A DNA stretch of 64,000 bases from Nematopogon swammerdamellus (taxonomy: Eukaryota > Arthropoda > Insecta > Lepidoptera > Adelidae): positions 19,233,151 through 19,297,150 of the forward strand of contig OX336353.1 in NCBI GenBank assembly GCA_946902875.1, in the 5' to 3' direction. This document shows positions 31,501 to 41,837 of the stretch, piece after piece; the stretch's first letter is position 1; the number at the start of each line of letters is the position of its first letter. The notes below the pieces were generated by a model. It searched no databases. It was not told where the DNA came from and was given only the letters and a program-made list of their open reading frames with translations. Position numbers and translations under genes: made by a program.

Positions 31501-31537
31501 TAATGAAATCTCGAAAATTTAGAGAGAATACGTCATC

Positions 31538-31610
31538 GACCCGATGGTGGAATTGGTAGCACGCTGGCGGCTCAAACCGAAGTTCCAGGTTCGAATCTTG
31601 GTCGGGACCA
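31538..31610 (+). repeat. tRNA-Leu-like sequence (SINE head or tRNA relic)
   Basis: 73 nt with terminal stem GACCCGA/TCGGGAC (6 of 7 pairs), D arm GTG..CAC, box A TGGTGGAATTGG, T arm CCAGG-TTCGAAT-CTTGG (5 pairs with one G-T) and a CTCAAAC loop that would give anticodon CAA. The anticodon stem does not pair and the long variable arm of leucine tRNAs is absent. A related copy lies at 17983-18053, so it is best read as a tRNA-derived retroposon module. Confidence 0.6.
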
Positions 31611-32340
31611 AAGATACCCTAAAATACATACATACATACATAACTCACGCTTTTGTATCCCGACAATCAGGGTAAGCAGAGTAATCGGTGTTGTGCTATA
31701 AGTTCATACATACATACACATACATAACGTCACGCCTGCCTGCCTCCCAGTGGGGCAGGCAAAGACAACGGACCCAACCCGCGCAAACAACCCAACCCCC
31801 ACGCACCACGATGCTGACACACTTTTGCCGCCTCTTCCACTCTCATAATGTTCTTCATACATGCTCGTCGCTACCCTAAAATTTCCACCAAATATACCCT
31901 AAAATCGGCTACTGCAATGGTCGAAGTTATATGCCGTCTGTTATACTAACATAACATAAAAAAACAAAATAAAATGTCAATAATATCGTTTACGGTTGTC
32001 TCTAGTTAACCGAGACAGCGGTCGCGGTGCTATTGGTAATTCTAGGAAACAGCTAGAGCGCCAGCTTTAGTGTCGTAAAGCGTCGTGCCGTTGTTGTTGG
32101 CTTTAATTCAAAATGTGTGAAAAAATTCTAGGAAATTCTGAGAAAATAATATTCTAACGCTACTTTCCCCTACATTACCGACCTTGTGCACCCCCGAAGG
32201 AATCTTTTACAGTGTGTTATATCGGCCGTAGTGTAGGCAATTTTAGTGAGTACCTATAACTTTACGTTGTACTTACTGTAGCCATTTCTGTATGTAATTT
32301 GGATTGTGAAATTAATCTGGAATCAATTTATTTGCGCATA

Positions 32341-32645
32341 CTAGCTTTTGCTTTCGGCTTCGCTCGCGTGACATTCGTATTAAAAAAAAAGAAGAATTTC
32401 GGAGCGTGAAACAATTCGGTTTGTATGAGAGCCACATCTTGGCGTAACAGGACCTGAATTTTGTTAAGCCTATCCTGTGTCACGTATAGTTAAATGTGCT
32501 TGTTCTAAGTTTCATCGAATTCCGATGATCGGCTCCAGAGTTATGGAGGAACATACATACAGAAAAGATTTCTAAAAATCGTCAATTTAGTTTTAGCAAA
32601 CAAAGTACATAACTTACTCCATGACCATCCCTTATACGTATCAAA
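32341..32645 (-). mobile_element. non-autonomous Helitron-like element
   Basis: Plus-strand start CTAGCTTTTGCTTTCGGCTT is the complement of a CTAG 3' end, with A before it (T on the element strand). It runs to CTTACTCCATGACCATCCCT. The 5'-TC end is degraded. Confidence 0.72.
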
Positions 32646-32654
32646 GTTTGACAA

Positions 32655-32940
32655 AGGCTCTTTACACCTGATTCACTTATTTAATAAGTCTTTGTAGTCA
32701 GAACTCTCAGCAAAATTGTTAATCTTGCTCTCAAGCTGTGTTTTAGATGGACTATGGGCGGTGTTATTATGTGGCTAGTCACTAAATACTTGTAAAAATA
32801 TGTTTAAAAAAAATACCCTGCGAAGTTTCTTGTCGGTTCTTCTTCGTGGGTGTAATCGAACCGGATAGAACAAATTGTGACAAGTTCGAGCGCAGTCTAA
32901 CTGCCATAAGAATGATCAATAAACAATACAATACAAAAAC
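32655..32940 (+). mobile_element. LINE-H 3' end
   Basis: AAGTCTTTGTAGTCAGAACT, TGCGAAGTTTCTTGTCGGTT followed by CTTCTTCG, TGACAAGTTCGAGCGCAGTC and a CAATAAACAATACAATAC tail. Confidence 0.65.
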
Positions 32941-33003
32941 AAATAGATTTATTAGACAAATATTACATAGAAATTTTAATTTATCATAAACTTAACTTAC
33001 TAG

Positions 33004-33130
33004 TAAATCTGGAAAAGGAATGCTTCGGTGGTTCGACCATGTTGGATCGGAAGAATGGGTGATAGGAGACTAACAAAAGAAATTTCTGAATGTGAGTGGA
33101 AGTGTCAAGAAGGGTCCGCCCTAGACGCAC
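33004..33130 (+). pseudogene. RTE/Jockey-type RT tail scrap
   Basis: A frame reading KGMLRWFDHVGSEEW resembles the RW.GHV motif near the RT C-terminus of RTE-like LINEs. Only about 40 codons, with a stop soon after. Confidence 0.4.
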
Positions 33131-33159
33131 GTACCTGAACCTGAATCGGGCATGTGCTC

Positions 33160-33563
33160 AAAAACCGGCCAAGTGCGAGTCGAACTCGCGCACCGAGGAT
33201 TTCCTATCGCCATGTCATATTCTGCGCCACTCACGCCATCTATGGCGTGTTTATGAAAATGCGTAATATTAGTTATAATTCATAATTAGTTAAAATGCTT
33301 CAAACTCTTTTCGGTAGATGGCGCGCGCGCATACACTTTTTAGTTTCTTCTATGGGAACCTCCGTGAATTTTTTACTTTTTCTTATTTTTATTATTTGTT
33401 GTTATATCGGCCATAATAACACATATTCTATGAAAATTTCAACGCGCTACCTATTACGGTTCAAGAGATACAGCCCTCGGACAGACGGACGGACGGTCAG
33501 ACAGACAGACGGCGTAGGCTTAGTAATAGGGTCCCGTACCGGATACGGAACCCTAATAAAAAA
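33160..33563 (-). repeat. repeat-B, essentially full length
   Basis: About 400 bp: AAAACCGGCCAAGTGCGAGT then CGAACTCGC, ATGGCGTG..ATGAAAATGC, CGGTAGATGGCGCGCGCGC, TCTATGGGAACCTCCGTGAA, ATTCTATGAAAATTTCAACG, the (CAGA)n part and GGATACGGAACCCTAA. The plus-strand frame at 33295-33645 across it is not a gene. Confidence 0.85.
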
Positions 33564-33856
33564 CAATAAAATTTTCACCCGAACCCAACCTGTTACCAGC
33601 AAAACATTCATATTTTTCAGTCCAAAGCCAGGCGGTAAATTTTGAATGCAATTTTCGCCGTCACATCCGGGCGGCATTCTTTTTTCGTTTCACTTCCGCC
33701 GCGAGTTCTAAACTTGTCAGTTTACTTCTTCTAGAAAGTCTAGCCTTGGACGGGTTTCGCCTGGGGAAGTGAAAAAGGCTACAGCCTAGCTTAGGCCAAT
33801 CTTACGAAGTGAGTTAGATGGTGTTATTGTAAATATTTTTTATTTAACACCGTACG

Positions 33857-34461
33857 TACGTATGGTGATATGTCAGTGCTTCCCTTCATTTCATGTCAGC
33901 CACGAACTATTTACATAGCCGTTTCGACCGACACGTTTCATTCAGTGCGGTGGTATCAACCCGGGCGGGATAAACCCTACCACCTAGTAAGGTAAGTTTT
34001 GTACTGTGTGGGGCCGGTACTTTAAAAGAATAGCCCCACTGCATCTCTCCCCGTGTATGTCGTAAAAGGCGACTAAGGGATATGACTCCCTTCTTATATT
34101 ACTAGGTGGTAGGGTTCAACCCGCCCGGGTTGGTACCACCGCACTTAATGAAAGGTCGGTCGAAACGGCTATGTAAATAGTTTGTGTTTTCCGTCCAGTT
34201 CAGTGTAGCCGGCACGACTGAAGGGAATCACTGACGTGGCACCAAGTTCATCCGGTGTTATGGGCTGACATCACGGATGTTGTAGGTGATGAAGCCAACC
34301 GTGTCGACATGAATAAAAAAAAAAAAAAAAAAAGGTAAGAAGGGAAGGAACATACAGTTAAACGTGGAATCCGAACCACGGTCAGCCTCCAACGCAACGG
34401 TCGGGCGGTCACCCATCCAAGTACTGAGCGCGCCCAGACTGACCGCACCACTGAGCTACAA
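33857..34461 (-). mobile_element. SINE-A split by a chimeric C/A SINE
   Basis: The minus-strand SINE-A runs 33857-33996 (tail and body, to CACCTAGTAAGGTAAG) and resumes at 34333 (AAGGTAAGAAGGGAAGG) through the head to GAGCTAC. AAGGTAAG is duplicated on both sides of the insert. Confidence 0.85.
33997..34332 (+). mobile_element. chimeric SINE (C head + A body/tail), nested
   Basis: The first part, GTGTGGGGCCGGTACTTTAA then AAGAATAGCCCCACTGC and GGCGACTAAGGGATATGACT, is SINE-C. It switches at CCCTTCTTATATTACTAGGT to the SINE-A body and tail and ends in 17 or more A. Flanked by the 8-bp duplication AAGGTAAG (33989-33996, 34333-34340). Confidence 0.88.
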
Positions 34462-34697
34462 TTTCGCGTTACAACGTGATGAACACGTTACGAGCAAGCG
34501 AACGAGTTCGGCAAGGATCCACTCGAGTACTTCCATTTTTCGGGAGCTGAAAAGCTCCTCTCTCGAAATGTCAAACGAAGCAGCCCGTATTGTGTTCGTC
34601 GTGACAATCGATGTGATACGACTTCAAAATGCAATACTCGATGCTTACACCCCAAGGGAATACATACATAGACGGACCTTTTGTAGAGAAAGTGAAA

Positions 34698-34884
34698 ACA
34701 AAACCGGCCAAGTGCGAGTCGAACTCGCGCACCGAGGGTTCCGTATCGCCATGTCATGGTCAGCGCCACTCACGCCATCTATGTATTAGTTAAAATGCTT
34801 CATACTCTTTTCGGTAGATGGCTCGCATAGACGGCGTAGGCTTAGTAATAAGGTCCTGTACGACGGATACGGAACCCTAAAAAA
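34698..34884 (-). repeat. repeat-B, internally deleted
   Basis: AAACCGGCCAAGTGCGAGTC at one end and GGATACGGAACCCTAAAA at the other. The middle, including most of the (CAGA)n part, is missing. Confidence 0.82.
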
Positions 34885-35020
34885 CGATTTAAGTCCAAAC
34901 ATTGTTAACTTTCTCCATAGAAAATCGTCTTTCGGCATTTATGTTTTCGAGCCCCTCAAACGTTATCCGATTATTACAATTTTTTTTTCTTGTCTAAGGA
35001 CAGTCCAATCTACGTTCCTG

Positions 35021-35238
35021 CCGTTTCGACCGACGTTTCGCTCAGTGCGGTGGTATCAACCTGGGCGGGATGAACCCTACCACCTAGTAAGGTAAGAAGG
35101 GAAGGGACCTAAAGTTTTACGTGGAATCCGAACCACGGTCAGCCTCCAACGGTCGAGCGGTCACCCATCCTATACTGACCGCGCTCAGCGTTGCTTAACA
35201 ACAATCCACCGACCGCACCACTGAGCTACCGAGGCTGA
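35021..35238 (-). mobile_element. SINE-A, head and body
   Basis: CCGTTTCGACCGACGTTTCG through GGTCACCCATCC, GACCGCGCTCAGCGTTGCTT (5S-like) and CACTGAGCTACCGAGGCTGA. Lacks the tail. Confidence 0.85.
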
Positions 35239-35292
35239 CAAACTATATACTATAATTTTCATATAACTATATGAATTTTTCAATAATTTATT

Positions 35293-35612
35293 TTATGGAA
35301 ACTGACACGGTTGGCTACATCACCTACAACATCCGAGATATCAGCCCATAACACCGGGTGAACTTGGCGCCACGTCAGTGCTTCCCTTCGGTCGTGCCGG
35401 CTACACTGAACTGAACGGAAAACACAAACTATTTACATAGCCGTTTCGACCGACCTTTCATTCAGTGCGGTGGTACCAACCCGAGCGGGTTAAATCCTAC
35501 TACCTAGTAATATAAGAAGGAAGTCATATCCCTTGGTCGCCTTTTACGACATACACGGGGAGAGATGCAGTGGGGCTATTCTTTTAAAGTACCGGCCCCA
35601 CACGGTACAAAA
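35293..35612 (-). mobile_element. chimeric SINE (C head + A body/tail)
   Basis: SINE-A tail and body on the minus strand to CTACCTAGTAATATAAGAAG, then GTCATATCCCTTGGTCGCCT and AGTACCGGCCCCACAC, the C head. Same junction as 33997-34332. Confidence 0.85.
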
Positions 35613-35852
35613 TTTCGTTTTCTGGATATATTTATGTTTGCGGCTTACTGTCGCAACTCGACATTTCAAGATGGCGGCGACCGCGCTGCAACGCCGGGTA
35701 GGTTGCGGTATAGGATAAGATTTTCATAAATATAACCTTGGAAAGCAATTTCACAGTGCTCTAAATTGTTTGTGGTACGTGTAAACTTGCTGGGAGGAAA
35801 TGTTTAATATTAGTGCCACAGAATAGCTAGATTTAAAGTACCACACACCATG

Positions 35853-36265
35853 AACGCATCCCAATGCATCTCTCACCGTGCACGTCATATTGTTTATTGT
35901 TTATTTATCATCTATATGGCAGTAAAATTGCACTCGAACTTGTCACAATTTATTCTATCCGGTTCGATTACACCCACGAAGAAGAACCGGCAAGAAACTT
36001 CGCAGGGTATTTTTGATTTCATAGATAATTATAACAGGCGACTAAGCGATAAGGGCAAGATGCAGTACTAAAGAGCGACAAGTTAGCTATCTCTCGCCCC
36101 GGCACGGTCCTTCCACAGACATGCAGTAGGTACGTAACTGTTTTCGTGCCATATTGCTTAATTATTTTTCTAATATCTTGCTAAACTTAGTGTTCGGTGT
36201 TGTGCTGTAAGTCACCATAGTTTTTTCAGCACAACACCGATTACCCTAATTGCTGGGATACAGCG
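35853..36265 (+). mobile_element. SINE-C interrupted by a LINE-H 3' end
   Basis: SINE-C runs to CACCGTGCACGTCAT, is interrupted at about 35888-36035 by a minus-strand LINE-H tail (TGTTTATTGTTTATTTATCA..GAAGAACCGGCAAGAAACTT), and resumes GGCGACTAAGCGATAAGG to CACCGATTACCCTAATTGCT then GGGATACAGCG. Confidence 0.75.
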
Positions 36266-36278
36266 ATTCTATCTATCT

Positions 36279-36356
36279 ATCCTTATCTCTAGTCGCCTTT
36301 TGCGACATGCACGGGGGGAGATGCAGTGGGAACTATTATTTTTAAGTACCGGCCCC
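36279..36356 (-). mobile_element. SINE-C head fragment
   Basis: TATCTCTAGTCGCCTTTTGC, GGGGGGAGATGCAGTGGGAA and AGTACCGGCCCCAAA. Lies tail-to-tail with the plus-strand copy just upstream. Confidence 0.72.
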
Positions 36357-36844
36357 AAATGTATACTTAGATACTTATCGTAATAGTATTGGTGTATAAA
36401 TAGATGTGATCCGCTTTTATGGATCACCTAGGCAGATAAGTAGTGTTGTCATTGATCCATGTTTTAAACTAGAAAAGTGACTGAATAACTCAGAAATAAT
36501 AATGCCTCTTGAATTTATTTTTTCTTTTGTGGCTATTCTCTCATTACTTAATTTTTTCTCACCTTACTAGGTTTTAGGTTAAACCATAGTTTCGAGACCG
36601 GGATACAAATAAATGTAAGTAACACATCTATCGAATCACTCAATATGTCAATACTTTATTCCAAACCATGTTCTTTTCCTTCTGATAAATCACAATTTCT
36701 TTCACGTTCGCAAATAGTGAATATTTAAATCCCACCAAACGCAAGCTGGTGGACTATTACATAAAATTGGAACGTGCGACTGGAAAAACGCCAAAACGCA
36801 ACCAGTTGCTGTCAAACAAAATTTTAATCCATTTTCATTTCTTG
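36357..36844. other. no gene recognised
   Basis: AT-rich, short frames only. Confidence 0.4.
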
Positions 36845-37410
36845 GGAGGGTAGTCCACAATATCTGTTTGCGTCCTTGGACCTTATACAGCGCCGAACCA
36901 TGGTCTTGTTGGTGACCTGAAACTTACAGATGCTCTGAAGTCTCTGAGCCATAGACGATTTGTAGGTTCGCTTAGTCTGTTTTACAGATCCTATCACGGG
37001 CGCTGCTCTGTGGAACTAGCATCTCTTACGGGAGTAAGAGATGCTAGTTCTGGTGGGAGATAGTGGCGGAGATAGGACTGGTGGCAGGGATGCGTCCTAT
37101 CTCCGCATGACTCATCGCAGAGAGACTCAGCACCTTTTTGTTGTTGACATTGGGCTTTTGAGAACCCATCGGTTCTCTAAATCGTTTCTTTGTCGCATCG
37201 CTAGGGTGTGGAACTGTTTTCCAGCGAGTGTGTTTCCCGAATCATTTTACGTAGGTGTCTTCAAACGTCGAATTAATAGGCCTAACAACAGTCCGCAAAT
37301 CTGTTGGCATGGTGCCTAACTGAGCGTGGTTTCGCGGGGAGAGGTGATTTTGGCTCTTTCTACTGCACCATTGGTCTCTCGGCACAGCCACCCATGTTGG
37401 TTTACATAAA
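36845..37410 (+). pseudogene. LINE-K reverse transcriptase C-terminal region with local rearrangement
   Basis: Starts in the SIQRR region (TACAGCGCCGAACCATGGTC) and continues through SLSHRRFVGSLSLFYRSYHG to SVELAS. A palindromic jump follows at 37012-37046 (GAACTAGCATCTCTTAC then its inverse), then the C-terminal exon-like tail with RTHRFSKSFLCRIARVWNCF and FKRRINRP, and the 3' UTR to TTTACAT plus A run. Frameshifts in the first half and the rearrangement make it non-functional. It supplies the uninterrupted target sequence for the transposon at 3377. Confidence 0.78.
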
Positions 37411-37556
37411 AAATTATAAAATTTACAAATCAAAATAGTCGAAGTGATCCTTCGAATACGTTTGTATGGAAGCCGGCTATTTCTCCGAGGTGTACAGTTA
37501 CTGTACATGCTCGAAATTTTAGATGGAATCTTTTCTCGATACCTCGTCTCTTCTTG

Positions 37557-37962
37557 TCAGCCTCGATAGTTCAGTGGTGCAGACAGTCAACTGTCGCTAT
37601 TGAATGTTAAGCAACGCTGGTTGCATTCAGTACTTGGATGGGTGACCGCTGACCGTTGGAGGCTGACCGAGGTTCGGATTCCTCGTAAAACTGTAGGTCC
37701 CTTCCCTCCTAATCGTACTTGGTGGTCGGGTTTAACCCAGCCAGGTTGATACCACCGCACTGAATGAAACGTAGGTCGAAACGGTTATGTAAATAGTTTT
37801 GTAAATAGTTATTTAAATAGTGTTTTCCGACCAGTTTAGTGTAGCCGGCACGATCAAAGGGGGAAGCACTGACATGGCACCTAGTTCACCCGATGTTATG
37901 GGCTGACATTACGGACGTTGTAGGTGATGTAGCCAACCGTGTCAGTTTCCATAAAAAAAACC
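37557..37962 (+). mobile_element. SINE-A, full length
   Basis: GTCAGCCTCGATAGTTCAGT, GTTAAGCAACGCTGG, CAGTACTTGGATGGGTGACC, GAGGCTGACCGAGGTTCGGA; the body has a short tandem duplication of the ATGTAAATAGTT block. Tail ends TTTCCATAAAAAAAA. Confidence 0.87.
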
Positions 37963-38503
37963 TTTTAGCGCCACGAGTCGCATATATAAATTCTTTTGAA
38001 TTTATTTTGACAGCAACCAGTGGACAGTTGCGCTGTTTTCCGTTGCGCGCAACAGTTTTACATGATATCGCTGCCGAAGGAATAGCCGATACATCGCCCG
38101 TACATCAAATTTAGCTTCGCGGACAGGGCCGGATCTAGGGGGGGGGGGGGCGGGAAGGGGCACTTGCCCCGGGCGGCAAGATTGGGGGGGCGGCAAAATC
38201 ACACCCATAAACATAAAGATAAATAGTAAATTACTTATAAAATATGTCTTTGATTTCGATTCGATAAGATGGTCGCGAAATAATTCGTGTAATGGTAAAG
38301 GAGCGGAGGCGTTGATCCGGACGGCGGAGGGGGCAGGGGGCGGCGCAGCGGCTAGTCTAGTAAGCGAGCGTCGCCTCCGCCGCGCCGCCGCCGCCGCCGT
38401 AGCGTAGTCGGTCGGTCGGCCGAACGAGCGGCATACGTTCGGCAGCGGCGCGGCGGTAGAGCGGCACCCGCTCCGCTCGCGCGCGTAGTTGGATCGCACG
38501 CCC

Positions 38504-38551
38504 AAAGAGTTTGTATTACGTCGCAGCGCAGCGACGTAATACAAACTCTTT
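38504..38551. repeat. perfect 21-bp stem hairpin
   Basis: AAAGAGTTTGTATTACGTCG+C (38504-38524) is exactly inverted at 38531-38551, with a 6-nt loop AGCGCA. Confidence 0.9.
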
Positions 38552-38658
38552 GCGCACGCCTAATCAGTTATATTTATATTTTTAGAAAAAAATATATCTA
38601 GGTATTTGGTTTTCAAGATAATTGTTTTAATGTCTCTTTAAAGGAACCTAGAAATAAA

Positions 38659-38742
38659 AAAAATCGAACCCTAGAGTTGAAGGCGGTCGGTTATTTTTGC
38701 TTGCTTTAGCACCACCGCCTTCAACTCTAGGGTTCGATTTTT
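38659..38742. repeat. perfect 29-bp stem hairpin
   Basis: Left arm 38659-38687 (TCGAACCCTAGAGTTGAAGG core) and right arm 38714-38742 are exact complements, with a 26-nt loop. A third partial copy of GAAGGCGGTTTTTATA follows at 38761. Confidence 0.9.
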
Positions 38743-40096
38743 ATTATTTCATGCATTTTTGAAGGCGGTTTTTATATTGTTTTAATAGTTTTTATTTCAC
38801 AGTTTTTTTAGTAATTTTTTGCTAATGTACTCGGCGGAATCGCTCGGCCTTCGGCCTCGCAATTCCGCCTCGCTTTCCAAGCAGATCTTGACCAAATTGA
38901 AATGGGACCACACGGGAAGCACCAGCTTTCAAATAAAAAAAAAGAATCATCAAAATCGGTTCACCCAGTCGAAAGTTCTGACGGGACAAACATAAAAAAA
39001 AACAGTCGAATTGAGAACCTCCTCCTTTTTTTGAAGTCGGTTAAAAAAAAGATTGTTTGTACATTAATAATTGGAATTTAAATGTCAAACTACCAAATTC
39101 ACTTTACAAAGGATGTAGGTATCAATCACATACATTTTTTTGAAGAAGTTAACCTGACTACTTTTTAGGTAGGTATTTAAAAATCGAAAAATTTCGATTT
39201 TTTTAATGATATGATTTTCCAAGGTATGTGATTGCCTTAATATCGGCGTGCGCACCTGTATTAATTGATGTGATATTGATTGATTGATATTGATACACCG
39301 ATATTGATCGGCGGCGCGGCGGAGGTGGCTCCATTCCGCGCCCGCACGCATCGCCATAGATAGGCCAATCCAGTCAGTATTATTTTACTCGTATACATTC
39401 AATAAAAAATGAAATTATGGTTTAATTTTTATTTTATTGATTCCTCTATTTAATTTTTCCAGACATTTCTTTTTTAATACCAATATACAGGATGTTTCAT
39501 GATAGGGTTTCGTAACTTCAGGGTTCGAAAGCGGTCCATATTTAAAGACGAAAAGCTCTAAAACTTTTTCCAAGATTCGGTCATTTTATAGTACTTTTTG
39601 GTGAAAGTCGTTTCATCGAGCTTTGGTGGACCCTTTGGTCACCCATTTTACTATACAAATTAACGAGCGCAAAAGGGCGGCATTTTAAGATTTTGCACCC
39701 CCTCCAAAAATATGTAGATCCGGGGCTGTCGCGGAAATAAACAGATGATCTTTGTGATTTATGGCAGCGAATATTTGGCAATATTTTCACATTTGCGATA
39801 AATTTTACACCTGCGACGTTTTGTTTTGACGCTCGACGTGTATTTATCGCTAAGTAAAGCGAAATGTGTCATATCTGTTTTGTTCATGGGACGTTTTGTT
39901 TCGTACGTGCGCGAAATACTTTTCTTTTTTACCCGACTACGGCGAAGCCAAAAGGATGGGTTACGATGTATATATGTATGTATATATATGTATATATGTG
40001 ACATGTTTCACTCTACATCCTAAAGTACCTACTGGACTGCTTTTAATAAGTAAGGTATTCGTTTCACTCACGCAAGTGCCATAGGGTGACAAAGAG

Positions 40097-40171
40097 AACA
40101 GGCCAAGATGGCCACGCTTTGGCCCCTCCGACACAGCCACACATACCGGATTACATAAAAAAAAAAAAGAT
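40097..40171 (+). mobile_element. SINE-D tail fragment
   Basis: CACGCTTTGGCCCCTCCGAC, ACAGCCACACATACCGGATT and ACAT plus 12 A. Confidence 0.78.
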
Positions 40172-40392
40172 TCCGTGATACAGGGCGACAGACTGGCCAC
40201 CTGTCACCTTGACACGGCTCTTCCACCAAGGCATGCAGTACCTACGTAACTTTCGTCGTGCTTAGTTGCTGCTTGATGGTTATCTTGACCTAACAATTTC
40301 CTAAACGTGGTCGTCAGTGTTTGCTGAGTTCTTGCTGGACAACACCGATTACACTGCTTATTCCTGTTATTGATATACAGCGTGATGGTATT
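40172..40392 (+). mobile_element. SINE-C, 5'-truncated
   Basis: ACAGGGCGACAGACTGGCCA, TGCTGCTTGATGGTTATCTT and ACAACACCGATTACACTGCT. Directly abuts the SINE-D A run. Confidence 0.7.
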
Positions 40393-40940
40393 TATGTATG
40401 CACGGACAGACGGACAACGAAGTTTCAACACTAATGGGTCCCCTATTCCGTTTTTGTACGGAACCCTGATGACCATTTTCTTCTTAGGTCATCATCGGAG
40501 TATCGAAGCGGGATTTTCAAAATATCAGGCATGACTTCGCACTAGACCTTCGTCTAAAGGCCGGTTGCATCAACACACACTCAACAACTAAGTCCACTTA
40601 TATCCTCATCTTAAAGATACCTTATGTTAAAAGTCAGTCGCGCCAATTGTGAAATTCATTGGAATCCTAAGCTGAGTTAAAGTTAAGTCTGAGCATTCGG
40701 CCATTTAATTTTCTAAGCCTCACTTATGAAAAATTATATTGGCAACTGACATGCGGAGCGCAGAATAGAGTCAGCTGTCTGTCAAACAGTTTGCTTTATT
40801 GATTATTAATGATTTTATTTTACAAAAATGAAGTGTGCCTTCTCTGTCTTTTTAACGTTGAAAGTTAGAGATGGCACTACATCATTGCTAATAATTTTTA
40901 TAGAATGCTGCAGGACCGTAGAAATTTATGATTTGATGAA
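40393..40940. other. no gene recognised
   Basis: 40395-40470 holds a repeat-B-like scrap (GACAGACGGACA..TTTTGTACGGAACCCTGA). 40560-40600 has a MITE-like GGCCGGTTGCATCAAC. Confidence 0.4.
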
Positions 40941-41222
40941 TGCCGTTCCCTTTCCCCCTCCGCACCACACGCACCAGGCAGCGTTTGCATCCCTACACGC
41001 TGGATTTACCGCGGTTGCGTACTAACTAACCGGTTCTGCAGATCTTTCCTCTCCAGAACCGGTAAATTCTGGAACGCTCTCCCTGCCCATATATTTCCCC
41101 CCAAGTACTGTTTCGGGTCTTTCAAGAGGGGCGTCGCACCTGTCAGGCGGGCATGGCATTCCCAATGTCCATGGGCGTCGTTAGACACTTTATAGGTGGC
41201 TAGGCGCCACATGCCGCGCTTT
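40941..41222 (+). pseudogene. LINE-M reverse transcriptase tail and 3' UTR
   Basis: GCAGATCTTTCCTCTCCAGA, ACCGGTAAATTCTGGAACGC, TCTCCCTGCCC (the frame L.IFPLQNR.FWNALPA) and FKRG-type codons, then CACCTGTCAGGCGGGCATGG, GTCGTTAGACAC and GCGCCACATGCCG. This is the C-terminal end of a Jockey/CR1-like RT. Frame continuity is broken by small indels relative to the 45.9 kb copy. Confidence 0.7.
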
Positions 41223-41570
41223 TAATTTAAAAAATGAAAAAAGGACGCACTGAGTCGTGGTTACGAATAAGCTGTCGTTATGTTATTGAATCCTTAGAGA
41301 TATTTAAGACTATGTTGGTGCAATCAACCCTAAGCCTCCAAAATGTGGAAATATCGAAATCAATTTCGCGCGGGCCCGTTACGCGGCCAATAAAAACTGA
41401 TCGCAAGTCATTACCTTGCGAAGGTGGGCTGCAGGAATATTCCTAAGGATTTAGGTAAGCCTCAGTCATTATTTTTAATAATGTCGAAGCCGAGAAGAAA
41501 TTGGACTTTCATAACCTTTTCAGATGTAGGTAGGTATGCGACTTGGTACCTATGTTGTTACAATTTTTTA

Positions 41571-41837
41571 TTTTTTTATGAAAACTGATACGGTTGGCTT
41601 AATCACATCAGGTGAACTAGGTGCCATGTGAGTGCTTCCCTTCATTTCATGTCGGCTACACTGAACTGGACGGAAAACACGAATTTATCTATATAGCCGT
41701 TTCGACCGACGTTTCATTCAGTGCGGTGGTAACAACCTGGGCGGGATAAACCCTACAGCCTAGTATAAGGTGAGAAGGGACCTACAGTTTTACGTGGAAT
41801 CCGAACCACTGTCAGCCTCCAAAACGTTCGAGCAATT
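41571..41837 (-). mobile_element. SINE-A, head-truncated
   Basis: ATGAAAACTGATACGGTTGG, a tail with an internal deletion, body, and GGAATCCGAACCACTGTCAG then CCTCC. Confidence 0.82.

Larger units (their letters stand above)
38124..39728. mobile_element. hAT-like element with hairpin-rich interior
   Basis: Ends CAGGGCCGGATCTA and the inverse TAGATCCGGGGCTG. The 7-mer TCGCGGA lies outside both (38117-38123, 39729-39735). A CAG terminus and a 7-8-bp duplication fit hAT. The subterminal GGGGCGGCAAAAT-type blocks also occur inverted at the right end. The interior is GC-rich and arginine-biased in open frames (38280-38500), with two long hairpins, but shows no transposase. Confidence 0.65.

Noticed and set aside
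31538..31610. Functional tRNA-Leu(CAA)
   Set aside because: The anticodon stem is unpaired, the variable arm is missing and a related copy exists at 17983.
33295..33645. 116-codon plus-strand ORF
   Set aside because: Nearly all repeat-B, including its tetranucleotide tract.
34364..34789. 141-codon plus-strand ORF
   Set aside because: Starts in a SINE-A head and ends in repeat-B.
38002..38544. 180-codon minus-strand ORF as a protein gene
   Set aside because: Arg/Ala/Pro-rich translation of GC-biased DNA that crosses a transposon end and a hairpin.
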